Numbered from the stretch's first letter, positions 8,290-19,300 are shown. The stretch is DNA of 51,029 nt from Verrucomicrobiota bacterium (GCA_023457715.1 JAEWKR010000077.1:1-51029); one strand, 5' to 3'. Numbers and translations: made by a program. Notes: a model not told the origin generated them from the letters alone.

Positions 8290-9032
8290 ACCGAGCTGCG
8301 AGGATTGGGGCTGATCATGGTCTTGGGCCGCGCGTTGGTCGTGGATACGTGCCTCCAAGTTTGCCCACGGCAACGAATGTCCGCCACCGCAGGCGCCCGA
8401 GGGCGCGATTCTATTTATGCCCCCGATCCCTTGGGAGACAAGCTGGTTTCGGCTGGTGTAGGTAGTTTTTCGATATTTCGAATTTTTGAAATGGTCATTT
8501 CAAACCGTTGAGCCCCCGGTAAGCGCAATGACGCCTTCGCCCCGACTCCCACGCGCGTTGGCGTTCGGGCCGCAGGGCTCACGGCTTGCCGGTTCGATGT
8601 GTACGACCGGCGTGGTTATCCCAGCGGTACACAGAAGCGCGCCGGGATACTGGACATCATGCTCCGAACGAAGGTCGGAGCAGCCGGAGGCTCGTCGGGC
8701 TAATGGCGGAGAGATCGTCGGGAGGTAGGGTTGGGCACTCTCCGCTGGGTTCCTCCGCCGAGCGCCGTAGTCGGTGGCGCTTCGTCCTGAATCGCGCGCG
8801 GTCGCCTGCGAATGGCCGCGGCGTTCCAAGGATCACACGAAGTCCTGACTGTTTGCGCGAGGCGAGCCATCGCCGACGCACTTGCCTGGTGGCCTGAAGC
8901 CGTCGTTCAGTCCTGTGCGCGCTATCCGGCCGAACTTCCTTCATCCATATTCGGATCCACCCATTCTGGTCCTAGACGTGGTCCCGTTCGCCGGCGCCGT
9001 TGGTTTGCTGCCGGCCTCCAGCCGCACCCAAG
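8290..9032. other. Intergenic region without a supported gene
   Basis: Open frames here overlap on both strands and none looks protein-like. Together with 8172-8289 and 9033-9103 it forms a ~930-bp divergent control region between the leftward mobilisation-type genes and the rightward gene at 9104. Confidence 0.5.
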
Positions 9033-9056
9033 AAAGTTCGCCACGTGGCGAACTTT
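9033..9056. promoter_or_regulatory. 24-bp perfect palindrome upstream of the 9104 gene
   Basis: Positions 9033-9044 and 9045-9056 are exact reverse complements with no loop and a CACGTG centre. The right arm runs into a T-run (9054-9060). It ends 47 bp before the start of the next gene, which suggests an operator or a partition-type site; the T-run would also fit a terminator for rightward transcription. Confidence 0.6.
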
Positions 9057-9103
9057 TTTTCTCGAACGCCAAACTGACTCTTTCCGCAGGGGAAGACCGT
9101 CCC

Positions 9104-10528
9104 ATGAACCCTGGTATGACCCCTTCAGATCACGGCAATCCATCTCACTTCAGATTCCACTCCCATCATGCCGGTGCAGCCGACAAACCAGCGAAGAAGT
9201 CGGTGCAGATCTGCTTCCGCCTAACCGAGCGCCACCAAGAGCTGCTCCAGACGGTCGCTGCCGAGCATCAGTGCTCGGTGTCGGGCGCCCTGTCGATCAT
9301 CTTGGCCGCCATCTCCGGTGGCCCGCGTCCGCCGATCATGGTCGCCGGCGTGACGACCCCGGCGCTGCTGCCAATGCTGGAAATCGAGGCGCCGGAACTG
9401 TTCGCCGACCTCGACCGGCTGGTCCCACGGCTCAGTGATCCGCTACCGCTTTCCGGCGACGCCACCCTGACGGCGTTGGTCGTGGGGTGGCGTCAGGAGT
9501 TCAAAGACCTTCATCCCAAAGTGGAGGAATTCGGCCGTCGGGTGGCGACGCTGCGGGATCTCCTGCTCGGCGGCTACGTCCTGGAACCGTCGCGGCTCTT
9601 TGCTGGAGCCGAACAATGGACGGCTCTCTTGTTGAGCACGCTGGAAAAGCAGTCTGCTAAGTTGAAGGACAGCGTTGCCGGGAATCCAGATGACCCAGGT
9701 CGACCTGGGATTGAGCGACAATTCAAACAATTGGTAGGTATGGTGGAGGTCTGGCGCCTTCTGCATCGATCCTGCATCGTGAAAAGTTCCCCGCCAGTTG
9801 TTGCCATGGAAGAGACAGCTGAACTTCGTGGGCTGAACAGTTCATTGGATTTGTCGTCGGATCCAGTAAGCAAGCACGGTCGGTGTAATGCATCGTGTGA
9901 TGCATGGACGAAGACCGCCCAGCAGTCGGCCAGGATCACACCGGCGGAGGACCGGCAGGTCCGCTCCATCCGGCGGGCCCATCGATGCCCATCCTACGCC
10001 GACGCCCTCCGGTTAGTGTTCGACAAATTTGCCGCGTCGCCAAGTGCGATCCGAATTGAAACACGCGTCGCGTCGGCGACCGACCTCCTGCGATGTCGTC
10101 GGCTCATGGAAGGATTGGTGGACCGGTTCGACGCGATACAGAGCCGGCTCGCTGCGCCGATGCTCGGCTACTCCGACCAGCAGCTCCGCAAGCAGGTGGA
10201 GGATTGGGCACAGCTGGTCGACCGCCTGCGGCCTCGGATTGTGACGGCCTTGATGGCCGTCCGGTGCGTGAGGAACGTACTGATCGCCATCGAAAAGTCG
10301 GATATCGCGAGGCTGCAGGCCCCGATCGCGATTTGGATCGCGGGTATGCCGAGGTACTTCGAGGCGATGCGCCAACGCGAGCAGCGTTTCTCACGCTCGC
10401 CGGAAGGATTGTCGGACCGCCATGCGGATGCACAGCGTGTCGCGAACACGATCCTGATGTGGGAGCTCTGCTATTGGACAGGCCTGACGAGGGAGGAGCC
10501 ACGACGCGTAGCGGTCACTCGTCCATGA
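9104..10528 (+). CDS. Putative relaxosome-type protein with internal duplication
   Basis: 474 residues from ATG 9104, which follows CAGGGGAAG; the frame is open further upstream but reads poorly. Two regions have the same layout. The first (KKSVQICFRLTERHQELLQT, about residue 32) and the second (ITPAEDRQVRSIRRAHRCPS, about 284) each look like a DNA-binding helical motif and are each followed by long helical segments. The layout recalls MobC-type mobilisation proteins, which combine a ribbon-helix-helix with helices, but no family signature is decisive. The palindrome at 9033-9056 may be its operator. Its last 58 bp overlap the convergent pseudogene. Confidence 0.5.
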   Translation: MNPGMTPSDHGNPSHFRFHSHHAGAADKPAKKSVQICFRLTERHQELLQTVAAEHQCSVSGALSIILAAISGGPRPPIMVAGVTTPALLPMLEIEAPELFADLDRLVPRLSDPLPLSGDATLTALVVGWRQEFKDLHPKVEEFGRRVATLRDLLLGGYVLEPSRLFAGAEQWTALLLSTLEKQSAKLKDSVAGNPDDPGRPGIERQFKQLVGMVEVWRLLHRSCIVKSSPPVVAMEETAELRGLNSSLDLSSDPVSKHGRCNASCDAWTKTAQQSARITPAEDRQVRSIRRAHRCPSYADALRLVFDKFAASPSAIRIETRVASATDLLRCRRLMEGLVDRFDAIQSRLAAPMLGYSDQQLRKQVEDWAQLVDRLRPRIVTALMAVRCVRNVLIAIEKSDIARLQAPIAIWIAGMPRYFEAMRQREQRFSRSPEGLSDRHADAQRVANTILMWELCYWTGLTREEPRRVAVTRP

Positions 10529-11291
10529 CTGGTCTGCAACGCTGGCGGCCCGTGGCGGCGCGGAAGGAGAGTGGCGACATTGTGGCGTGTCTTGCGGGCG
10601 AGGTTGTCGGTGAATACGATCTGGGGCGAGCCCTGCAGGGAGTGGATGGTGCGCAGCGCAAGAACGGGTGCGGCATTGTTCACGCCGTGAAAAGCCACAA
10701 TCGACGTCGGCGCGACTGCGCCGATCAGCTGCGCGATCAGCTCGGGAGCGTTCTGCACTCCCCAGCAATTCAAAGCCAAGGATTCGGTGGGGTGTTCGGC
10801 AGCTTCCCCCAGGGATTCCGGGTCACCCAGGGGAAGAAGTTGACGGCGACCAGATGGTACTGCTTCGGCGGCGGCTTTCACCCCTCGGCGACGAGCGGTT
10901 CCATCGCCGTATCCAGCGCAGGTCGCATCCGGGTCGTGCGCCACGATGCCTGAACCCATGGAGTCGCACTGTTCCTGAACTGCCAGTAGTTGATCCCGAC
11001 GGCAACGATCACCGGCAGGTCTGCTTCCGGGTGCGATTGGTCGTCCAGGATCGCTCCCACGGCGATTGAAACACCGCTCGGTGAATGGCGGATCTCGTCC
11101 GGGAAAAGCTCATCACCGTTGAATTTTCCGCAGCAGCAGCGGTAATCGTCTGCGAGGTTCGCTTCCCGAACGGCGTCGTCATCGGATGCTCCTGCCGGAA
11201 CGGACAGGCGTGCCGCTGCCATTTCCTTAATGGCCGCAAACCATCCTTCATTCCACGTTTTGAGCAGACCGCGGAGGGCCGAATGTTTCAT
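10471..11291 (-). pseudogene. Decayed hypothetical gene with in-frame TGA and a frameshift
   Basis: From ATG 11291 the frame gives 137 convincing codons (for example TWNEGWFAAIKEMAAARLSV) to a TGA near 10880. The same frame then continues as KPPPKQYHLVAVNFFPWVTR. About 40 codons later the protein-like reading moves to another frame as SLALNCWGVQNAPELIAQLI and runs to about 10500 (GVNNAAPVLALRTIHSLQGS). A single ancestral protein of about 260 residues disabled by one nonsense change and one 1-nt indel explains this. The intact family is unknown to me. Confidence 0.65.
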
Positions 11292-11440
11292 CCTCGAGGC
11301 ATCGGGGCGGTTTCAATAAACGTCAGCCGCGTTTCTGTGCGTATGGACAAGTATCAACTACCTTGCCTGCCAACAGAAACCAACCGAATGTGTGGCGCTG
11401 CCGGATCGCGGACCCGCAGCAGCCCGCGTCAGCCTTGAAC

Positions 11441-11459
11441 GGATTCACAGAGTGAATCC
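11441..11459. promoter_or_regulatory. 8-bp inverted repeat
   Basis: GGATTCAC and GTGAATCC pair around a 3-nt loop, between the pseudogene start (11291) and the end of the LuxR-type gene (11569). It could be the transcription end of the latter or an old operator of the former. The rest of 11292-11568 shows nothing clear. Confidence 0.35.
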
Positions 11460-11568
11460 ACGGGGATTAGCTTAGGCGCCGCGGGGCGCACACGATTCGC
11501 ACCAAGTGTGCATGAGGCCGCTCTTGAGGGGACGGCCGCGGTGGTCGGCGGTGAGGTGAGGGGAGGGA

Positions 11569-12258
11569 CTAGGCGCGTCGAGAGCCCTTCCGCTGCCGCT
11601 GCGGACGCTGCCTGCCCCTCGCTGCGCTGCGCCGGCGCCGGGATCGGACCTCGATCTCCCCGAGTGCCACCACACCTGCCCGCAAACCGACGATAAGCAG
11701 TTCAGCCCAGTCGGAAATCGTCAGTTTTTGCAGGATGGTCGTTCGGTGCGACTCGATCGTTGAAGGGGACAGTCCAAGTATCTTGCCGGCTTCTTCGTCG
11801 GACAGCCCGCGACACGAAAGCCTGAGAACCTCCAGTTCCCGATTGCTCAGGAGCGGCATCACGGCGGGCGACGCTCGCTGCGCCGCCACGGCCGGGCTCG
11901 TGTAGCAGCCCCCGCGGGCGACGGTGTCGACGGCGGCGAAAAGCTCGGCGAGGTGGTCAGACTCGTGAACGAATCCCTGAGCGCCAACTTCACCGCCACG
12001 CGCGAGCACGTAGTCGCCTGTGGCGGCGGTGGCGATCACGAACCGGCAACGCGTCCGCAGGGCGCCAATGGCGGGTAGCCAAATGTCCAACGGGGACGCA
12101 TCGACCACGATGACGCCGGCGTCGATCACTCCATGTTCAGCCGAGGTCATCTCCTTCGGCGAGGTGAATTGAACCACATCAGAGCCGTACCGCACTCGAA
12201 GCGCCTCTGCCATCATCTCTCGGACGAGAGAGCGGGAGGAAGCGACGCAGATGAGCAT
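11569..12258 (-). CDS. LuxR/NarL-type response regulator
   Basis: 229 residues from ATG 12258, chosen because receiver domains begin with such a hydrophobic strand; a GTG at 12378 would add 40 atypical residues. The receiver-like domain has an aspartate in VIVVDASPLD at the phosphorylation strand but a weak acidic pocket near its start, so phosphorylation is uncertain. The output domain (LLSNRELEVLRLSCRGLSDE, then ILGLSPSTIESHRTTILQKL) is a typical LuxR helix-turn-helix. The tail is very basic. No histidine kinase is adjacent. A similar regulator lies at 37231-37875. Confidence 0.8.
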   Translation of the reverse strand: MLICVASSRSLVREMMAEALRVRYGSDVVQFTSPKEMTSAEHGVIDAGVIVVDASPLDIWLPAIGALRTRCRFVIATAATGDYVLARGGEVGAQGFVHESDHLAELFAAVDTVARGGCYTSPAVAAQRASPAVMPLLSNRELEVLRLSCRGLSDEEAGKILGLSPSTIESHRTTILQKLTISDWAELLIVGLRAGVVALGEIEVRSRRRRSAARGRQRPQRQRKGSRRA

Positions 12259-12378
12259 GACGACATTTACGGCGAGATGCGCCCGCCGATAAAGCCGCGC
12301 AAATACCGCGTGCGCGGTGGGGCCGCTAGGGGCAATGTCGATCCTGACGCGGGGAACGCAGAATAGCGATGCGGCCAC

Positions 12379-12766
12379 CGTGCGAGAACTCCGGTCGAAA
12401 CACGACGGACGGAGCGGTGTTCGCTACCGCTGCAGTGTATCCCCCGCCGTGGCGGGGTAGCTGCTAGCTATAAGGTACAACCGGGTTCGACGATCGCTCG
12501 ATCGAAACGACTCCTTCCTGTCAGCAAAGCTGCCGCCCACGGCCCAGCGCCCCCGGGCCGGCGGTGCGGCGTCCACCGCGCAGGCGGGAATCTGGCGGTT
12601 AGCTTTCTGGAGCGAGGCTCGCTGTGGTTCCTAGCGGAATGTCGCGTCCCAGCCGTCCTGTTCCGATCCGTGGCAGGAAGAATCCGTGTTTGCGCCGCAT
12701 CGTCGGCGCACACGGGTCCTCGGCCCTGCGTCCAATCCCAGGCCGTGAGGAGGGAGGAAGCCTCTA
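12379..12766. other. Intergenic region with a short GC hairpin
   Basis: CCCCGCC and GGCGGGG (12443-12458, 2-nt loop) form a perfect hairpin. Nothing coding is seen. The region separates the leftward LuxR gene from the rightward zinc-ribbon gene, so it should hold divergent promoters; none can be assigned by eye. Confidence 0.4.
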
Positions 12767-13273
12767 ATGCGGGGATATTACTGCTGTCGGTGCGAAAGCG
12801 ACAACATGGTGTTTCATGAGGTGATCTGGCGGAACGGCACGACACACAGCACCTACGAAACCTCGTCGCGATCGATTCACACGTCGATGTACAATGAGGT
12901 GTCGTTTGGGCGGACCGACCACCAGACGAGCGGAACCGCTCAGACTGCCTTGGCCGCGGAATGCGCCCCACCGGTGGCTCCACCCACCGGCATGGGCATC
13001 GTGGCGCTCGTCGGGTGGGCCGCTGGCGCCGCATTTATTTACTGGAAGTTCTGCGATTGGCGCGGAGACGGCTTTGACAAGCTGGTCGTGGGCGCTGGCG
13101 CCGTGGCGGCACTGCTGGCGGTCGTCGACGTGGTGACAATGGAGAAGGCCGCCGAGCGCTACGCGGCACAGATGGAGGAGTACAACCGCACCTGCGTCTG
13201 CATGCAGTGCGGCACCCACAACGTGCTGCCCCAAGGCTGGGATCAGAATAATGGTGAAGAGGAGACGGCGTGA
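12767..13273 (+). CDS. Zinc-ribbon membrane protein, function unknown
   Basis: 168 residues with a strong ribosome-binding site (GGAGGGAGGAAG, 12750-12760). The N-terminal YYCCRCESDNMVF gives one half of a zinc ribbon and the C-terminal CVCMQCGTHNVL the other. Between them are a Ser/Thr-rich stretch, QTALA and APP motifs and two hydrophobic segments (about residues 73-91 and 105-121). Such small proteins with split CxxC knuckles around membrane helices are widespread and uncharacterised. Confidence 0.7.
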   Translation: MRGYYCCRCESDNMVFHEVIWRNGTTHSTYETSSRSIHTSMYNEVSFGRTDHQTSGTAQTALAAECAPPVAPPTGMGIVALVGWAAGAAFIYWKFCDWRGDGFDKLVVGAGAVAALLAVVDVVTMEKAAERYAAQMEEYNRTCVCMQCGTHNVLPQGWDQNNGEEETA

Positions 13274-13460
13274 CAGGGGAGCGTGTTGTCACGTCGGCCG
13301 AGGTGAGATGGCTCGCCCTCTGCGGTCTTAGTAAGGGAGGCTGTTCTTCCGCATTAGGCCGTGCCAATTCCATCCTGCTCCGCACTTACGCGCTCGCCGG
13401 ATCCGGTCGCTTCTGAAATCGATGTGCGTCGGAAGAATTTACCCCTAGTTACCCCAATTT

Positions 13461-14231
13461 ATGACACGCGCTCGTTTTCTCGGATTACTCGGACTCGCCT
13501 GCGCAATCGTTACAACATCGGCGGCCCTCGACAATGCTGGCCTCGTCAAGATGGCAAACGCAGGCCTGAGTGAGGAAATAATCGTCAGCGCCATCAAGGG
13601 TTCCTCAAACCACACGTTTGATACGAGCGCTGATGGTCTGGTCGCGCTAAAGCTCGCGAAAGTGCCAGATGCCGCGATTGCAGCGGTTCTCGCAACGACC
13701 GCCAATCCGCCCTCGGCTCCCGCAGCCGCCGTGAATCTCACAGCTACCCAAGCCCCTTCAGCCCCGGCTGTGGCAGCAAATGCGAGCAAAGAGACCGCTC
13801 CCGCTGCACGCGATTACCAGCTAAAGAAAGGCATTTACTTCGTCAAAGAGGGGGCCAAGCCCGCTCGCGCAACGAATATTACGCCGTCTCAGGTCAAGAA
13901 ACCCTTCGCGACCTTGAATCCGAACTACAAGGTGAAGGCGTTCTTCCAGGGCGCCGGTGCAACGCAGGCCCTTAAGGCCGGTGACGTGATTGTAATTGCA
14001 GGTTGGGACGTCCAGCCGCAGATCGCCCGCTTCAAGAGCGAAAACGGTCGCAGATTGGCCACGCTTAACAGCAGCGGAAAGCTCCTCCCTGAGGAATTTG
14101 TGAATGTGTCATGGGAGCGGGACGCGAACGACAACTGGGTGACGGAAGTTCCGAATCTTCCATCAGGGGAGTATTGGGTGTTTGTGGATGAGGGGGAGCC
14201 CACGCCTGCCACTGATTTCGTGGTACGTTGA
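13461..14231 (+). CDS. Exported hypothetical protein
   Basis: 256 residues. An N-terminal signal peptide is clear (RFLGLLGLACAIVTTSAA). Next comes a helical module (LVKMANAGLSEEIIVSAIKG), which resembles short repeats often seen after signal peptides in lipoproteins and peptidoglycan-associated proteins. An Ala/Pro-rich linker (about 80-115) and a C-terminal beta-rich domain follow. No catalytic motif is seen. It opens a run of four rightward genes for exported proteins; spacing to the next (266 bp) suggests separate promoters. Confidence 0.7.
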   Translation: MTRARFLGLLGLACAIVTTSAALDNAGLVKMANAGLSEEIIVSAIKGSSNHTFDTSADGLVALKLAKVPDAAIAAVLATTANPPSAPAAAVNLTATQAPSAPAVAANASKETAPAARDYQLKKGIYFVKEGAKPARATNITPSQVKKPFATLNPNYKVKAFFQGAGATQALKAGDVIVIAGWDVQPQIARFKSENGRRLATLNSSGKLLPEEFVNVSWERDANDNWVTEVPNLPSGEYWVFVDEGEPTPATDFVVR

Positions 14232-14497
14232 TCCGTTCCACTGTGAAAGGTGGCGTGGGCATTTACTCCCTCCTCCTTCCGTTGGTGCGTTGAGCGCAGA
14301 CCTGTCGCACCTCAGCCGGTCCGGATTGCAGTAGCCAAACTAGCAGACTGGCGGTCTGCGGACGTCGCAAGTAACGCAGCAAATAGGAACTGATTAAAGC
14401 CAAGAACTGCGCATAAAAAGGTATTGCTGAGCGAAATGGCATATGCCGTACCTTAGGTGACGACAAGTACCCTAGACAGTACGTAACTCACCCATAT

Positions 14498-16198
14498 ATG
14501 CGTAAAATAGTCGTGTTGGCATTCACCGCCGCGGTCTCAGCGATGGCGCAGAGCAACGATGGCTTCGTAAACCGTACGGTGCTGACCGGCACGTCCCTAA
14601 CCACCGCTACTGTGTCGTCGGATACGGCGACGACTGAACCCGGTGAGCCAGGAGCCCACCGTTACCGTTCCCTGTGGTATTCCTGGACCGCACCCTCTGA
14701 TCTGAGAGTCACGCTGAACCACGGTGGGTCTACGGGATCGTATCCGGGGATTTACGTCTACACGGGAGCCTCTCTTGCTACGCTCTGTCCCGTCCGCTCG
14801 ACTCAGAACGACCAAATGCTGTCATGGATTGCGGTCAAGGGAACCACATATCAGATAGCGACAGATCGAGGTACCACCTACTCGAGCTCCAATGGCACTG
14901 TAACTCTGTCGCTTACCACGTCTCCGTTTGCGTCAGGCGGAACCATCATCGGGCCAGACACCCCTGTTAGCGCCACGCCGCGGAACGACAATTTTGTCGA
15001 TCGGAAGGTAATTGGTGTGATGCCTGCGACAATCATCGCTTACACTGGTTCTGCTACACGCGAACCCGGGGAGCCCGCGAACGGACAGCGGACATTGTGG
15101 TACAGCTACACGGCAACGGAAGACCAATGGCTGTCGGTTTCGATTGAGGCCGCGACGTATGGGGCGGAGGTCGAGGTATACCATGGGGACACTTTCGGTA
15201 CGATGCAGCCGGCACCCACGGAGAACAATCCTACGTCCGTTCTGCTGAGGAAGGGTTCAACCTACCAATTTTCTTTGGCATGCTCGAGCCAGTACAATGA
15301 CGGTCAGAACGTTATCCAACTCGCCCTCTCGACAACCCCGTTCAACAGCTCCGGCGTAGTTACGGGGCCAAGGCTGCCGACCTCAGCGACCCCGGATAAC
15401 GACAACTTTTCATCTCGTGTAGTGCTTTCCGGAGCGAAAGTTACGGCGTTTGGGTACAACACCCTCGCGACCCGGGAGTCGTTTGAGCCGACGACCGCCG
15501 GATACAAGACGCTCTGGTATTCGTGGGGAACCAACGAGGCTGGAACTACAGTGCTGACGATCGGCCGGGTTGGTGTGAGCGGACAGAACCTCAGCGTGTA
15601 TTCGGGGGTGGACGTCGCCTCCTTGAAGGCAATTCCGCTCACGGGTTCCGGGAACACGTATTCGTTCCACGCTGAGGCCAACACGACCTACCACGTGGTG
15701 CTGGGCTGCAGTTCTCAGTATAGCGGCGGGGGGCTCGTGTCCTTCGACCTTGCCGGGCCTGGCGCGGGCAAAAACGCGTTCGACGCCGGCCCATCATCGT
15801 CCGGTGCACGTGTGGTCAACGTATCCACGCGCGCGATCGTCGCGGCGGGTGGCAACCTAATACCCGGATTCGTGATTTCTGGTCGAAAGACCGTGCTCGT
15901 GCGAGGCGTGGGTCCAGGACTTGCAGCCTACGGTGTTCCAGGGACTTTGCCGGATCCGAAAATCGCCATCTACTCTGGTCAGACAGTGATCGCTGAAAAC
16001 AATGATTGGTCGGAGGGTGAGGCGAATGCAACGGCGCTGCGGGCGGCCTTTGCTTCCACTGGCGCGTTTAGTTTGGCTCACGGCAGCAAGGACGCCGCCA
16101 TCCTGATCTCGTTGGATGAAGGGCTATACACCGTGATGCTCAAGGACGCTCAGGGCAAAGGCGGCGACGCGATTGTCGAGGTGTACGAGGTGTACTGA
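14498..16198 (+). CDS. Secreted protein with three beta-sandwich repeats and a shared C-terminal domain
   Basis: 566 residues. A signal peptide (IVVLAFTAAVSAMA) is followed by three repeats of about 130 residues. Each begins ND-x-F-V/S-x-R and includes an EPGEP-like turn and LWYS(W/Y), resembling bacterial pre-peptidase-type beta-sandwich domains. The last ~125 residues (from VVNVSTRAIVAAGG to VEVYEVY) form a domain with the words VLVRGVGPGL, NDWS, GAFSL and SKDAAILISL. Two copies of it end each of the next two proteins. Adhesion or substrate binding is likely; no enzyme motif is seen. Confidence 0.75.
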   Translation: MRKIVVLAFTAAVSAMAQSNDGFVNRTVLTGTSLTTATVSSDTATTEPGEPGAHRYRSLWYSWTAPSDLRVTLNHGGSTGSYPGIYVYTGASLATLCPVRSTQNDQMLSWIAVKGTTYQIATDRGTTYSSSNGTVTLSLTTSPFASGGTIIGPDTPVSATPRNDNFVDRKVIGVMPATIIAYTGSATREPGEPANGQRTLWYSYTATEDQWLSVSIEAATYGAEVEVYHGDTFGTMQPAPTENNPTSVLLRKGSTYQFSLACSSQYNDGQNVIQLALSTTPFNSSGVVTGPRLPTSATPDNDNFSSRVVLSGAKVTAFGYNTLATRESFEPTTAGYKTLWYSWGTNEAGTTVLTIGRVGVSGQNLSVYSGVDVASLKAIPLTGSGNTYSFHAEANTTYHVVLGCSSQYSGGGLVSFDLAGPGAGKNAFDAGPSSSGARVVNVSTRAIVAAGGNLIPGFVISGRKTVLVRGVGPGLAAYGVPGTLPDPKIAIYSGQTVIAENNDWSEGEANATALRAAFASTGAFSLAHGSKDAAILISLDEGLYTVMLKDAQGKGGDAIVEVYEVY

Positions 16199-16330
16199 TT
16201 TAAATCATAGCACCCACCATTTGAGAGGCCACACCTCCCAACCCGTACCATCACTGCGGATCGCCGAGTTCAAGCGGACAATGGCGCGCGAACGCCGAGT
16301 CCGCACTCCCGTTTCCCCCGTAGTTCAGCT

Positions 16331-19300
16331 ATGAGATTCCACCTCCTCGTAGTTGGTCTTTTGTCGTTTGCAGTCGTGTATGGTGCCTCCCAACCGGGCG
16401 GTACGGAACATGTGGCTTTGGGCGCGCAGTCCGAGAGCCTCCAGGCGTGGCAAGAACGGTACGAACGGCGCGGCGCCAGTCTAGTGGAAGGCCGCGATCT
16501 CGCGCGCACACGCAAGCAGGCACTTCAGTCGATGGGCGGCGAGCCGCAGGCGCTTTTGGCTAACGCCCTATCTCCCGAAGTCTTTGCCAGGCTCCCCTCT
16601 GAAATCCAAGCGGAAAGCGAACGTCCTGTATCGACGGTAGGCGATTACGAGGTTCTCTGCGCCACCCCCGTCCCCGGGTCAGGGTGGGGGACAATCATCC
16701 AACGCTCTGTTCGGGTGGACGGCGTTCAATACCCCGTGGTCACGTACGGTCGTAGGCTTCACTCCGGTTCCAAATACTCGATCCCCCTCCAAGGGGTGAT
16801 TCTCAACGGTATCTTTTATCTGAGTGATCGGGCGATCCAGCCTGTGGACGAAGCCCTTCTCATGCACCCGCCTAGGATTCAGGCGCTTCAGACCGGCATT
16901 CGCGGCGTTGTGGGTCGGGTCGCTGGTAAGCTGTACCGCTTCGCCTCTGTCGAGGATGTGGAGCGTGCGGAAGACGCGATTCAAGCCGCTGAGCGCGGTC
17001 TCGATCCCCATGTCGTTCCATACGAACCTCTCCTCACCAACCCAGTGTCAGCCGCTGCAGTGAACACCTGGTCCAACGGCCCCAAGAAGCTCCTCGTGAT
17101 TCTGTTGGACTTTCCGGATCTCCCGGGAAATCCGGTCACCAAAGCGGGTTCCGACAATGTTCCGGTCACAAAAGAATACGCGCAGAACCTGATGGAACGG
17201 GAAGTAATCCCGTTTTTCAACTCTTCCTCCAACGGTCTTACGTCGTACACGGCTACCATCACCAAACTGTATCGCCTGCCGAACCCCGCGGCCTACTACT
17301 GCAATTCGTCCGAGAACGTGCGCAAGGACGCCAGGGCTTTAATTGCTACTGAATATCCGGAGGCGTACGATCGCTACCTTTACGTCTTTTCGAGCATATC
17401 TCACCTGCAAGGGTCCACGTTTTGGTGGGCCGGCCTTGGCAGTGTGAGCGGTTCGGACACTTGGTATAATGGGTATTTCGAACCGGGTACCATTCATCAT
17501 GAGCTGGGCCACAATTGCGGTGTCGGTCATGCCAATGCCTTAGTTTCGGATACAGACGATCCCCTTAGTCCCGGTGCCGCAGAACTGGAGTATGGCGACA
17601 AGCATGATACCATGGGCAGCGGCGACGGTCTGCACAGCGCGGAAGATTTCAACGTCGCGTTCAAAGAGGCCTTTGGATGGGTGTCCACCAGCCAAGTCCA
17701 GCCGCTGACAAACTCAGGCATCCACCGCATCTATCGCTTCGACCACGCCGCCCGGAAGCCCAATGAGGTTGTCGCGCTGACTTATGATAGGGAGAACATC
17801 CAAACCTATATCTCATATCGAGGCGGTTGGAAGGGTTCGAATGAATACTCGCAACCCTCCAATCTGGCCTCAGGGGCTTATATTTACCGAAATACCTCCA
17901 AATCCTATACCACGACCCAGATCTTGGATATGACGCCACTTACCGCGTCGGTGAAAGATGCTGCGCTGCTACCGGGCGCGACCTTCACAGACAGCGCCGC
18001 CGGGGTAGGGGTGCGGGTCCTCGGCGTTGGCGGGACAGGGACAGACGCATATGTCGATGTAGAAGCCTTTCTGTTTAACCCGAACAAGCTGCCCGTTCTT
18101 TCGATCGGATCTCCAGTTCTTAACCAGCCATGCACTGTGAGTGCCCGGCTTCAAGCCCCTCCGTCGAAGACACAATTGTTTATCAACGGAAAACTCTGGA
18201 GCGAATCGGCCGAGGCGCAGCCCACCTTTTCGTGGGAACCGACGGAAACTGGCTCACATGTCGTTCTCGTCAAGGCGACGTTTTCCGACGGCACCACGGT
18301 CGCGAACTCTAGAGTCGTTCCCGTGATTCCCAGTTCTGACTGGGAGTGGCTCACTCCGAGGCCTCACGGGTACAATGGCAAGGGGCTCGCGTATGCGCTA
18401 AACGCTTGGTGGATGATCGCCGACAACGGCACCGTTGCATCCTCTCCGGATGGCATCACCTGGACCCTCCGGACTCTCCCGACTCGCGCTGATCTGCTGT
18501 CGATTGCGAGCGATGGGAACCAGATTATTCTCGCAAGCGAAGAACTGGACGATAACGGGCAGCAGGCCAGTACTCTTTGGCGATCCACGGATGGGCTCAC
18601 TTGGGGCGCAGTCAGCACGGGAATGTCACAGAACAAATTCGTCTACTATCTCAATCAGCGTTGGATCGTTCTTGGACAAGGTCGCCGGCTCTCCCATTCC
18701 GCTGACGGAATTACTTGGTCAACTCCGATCGAAATAGGCAGCCTGAACCAGACGCTGCAGTTTCTGTTGTATCGAAATAACCGTTGGGTGGTAGGCAGCT
18801 CCGGCACCGCGGTCTACGCCTCGACCGATCTGCAGAATTGGGCGCCGATTATCGTTCCGGCTGGCATGGACAACTGCAGGGGACTTGGACTTGTCGGAGA
18901 CACTCTCCTGGGCGTCTACTCCCTTGACGGGGCTTCGAAACCCTCGCTTCTGCAATCGACCGACTTCAAGACTTGGACGACTGCCTCTGCGCCGACAACG
19001 TCTTGGGTTCACAAAGCACTCGCCGTCCGAGATTCCTTCGTCATCTCCACCAATGACAAGATCTACGTCACGAACGACGCCCGGACTTGGTCCGTGGCCT
19101 CACTCCAAGACGGGTCGATCAACGCACTGATATCCCGCGGCGATGACCTGATGGCAGTTGGGGCGCGGGCTAGGGTCTACAAAGGCACCTCATTCACGAG
19201 CTTGGCGACGGTTGGCGACACCGCCCGACCCTACCTTACCGGAGCAGTGCGTCTGGCGAACGGAGCCCACCTTTTCTCCTCCTCCCAAGGCCACAATCTA

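Noticed and set aside
8882..9103. Longer N-terminus for the 9104 gene
   Set aside because: It would cross the 24-bp palindrome and T-run and has no protein-like character; ATG 9104 has a better ribosome-binding site.
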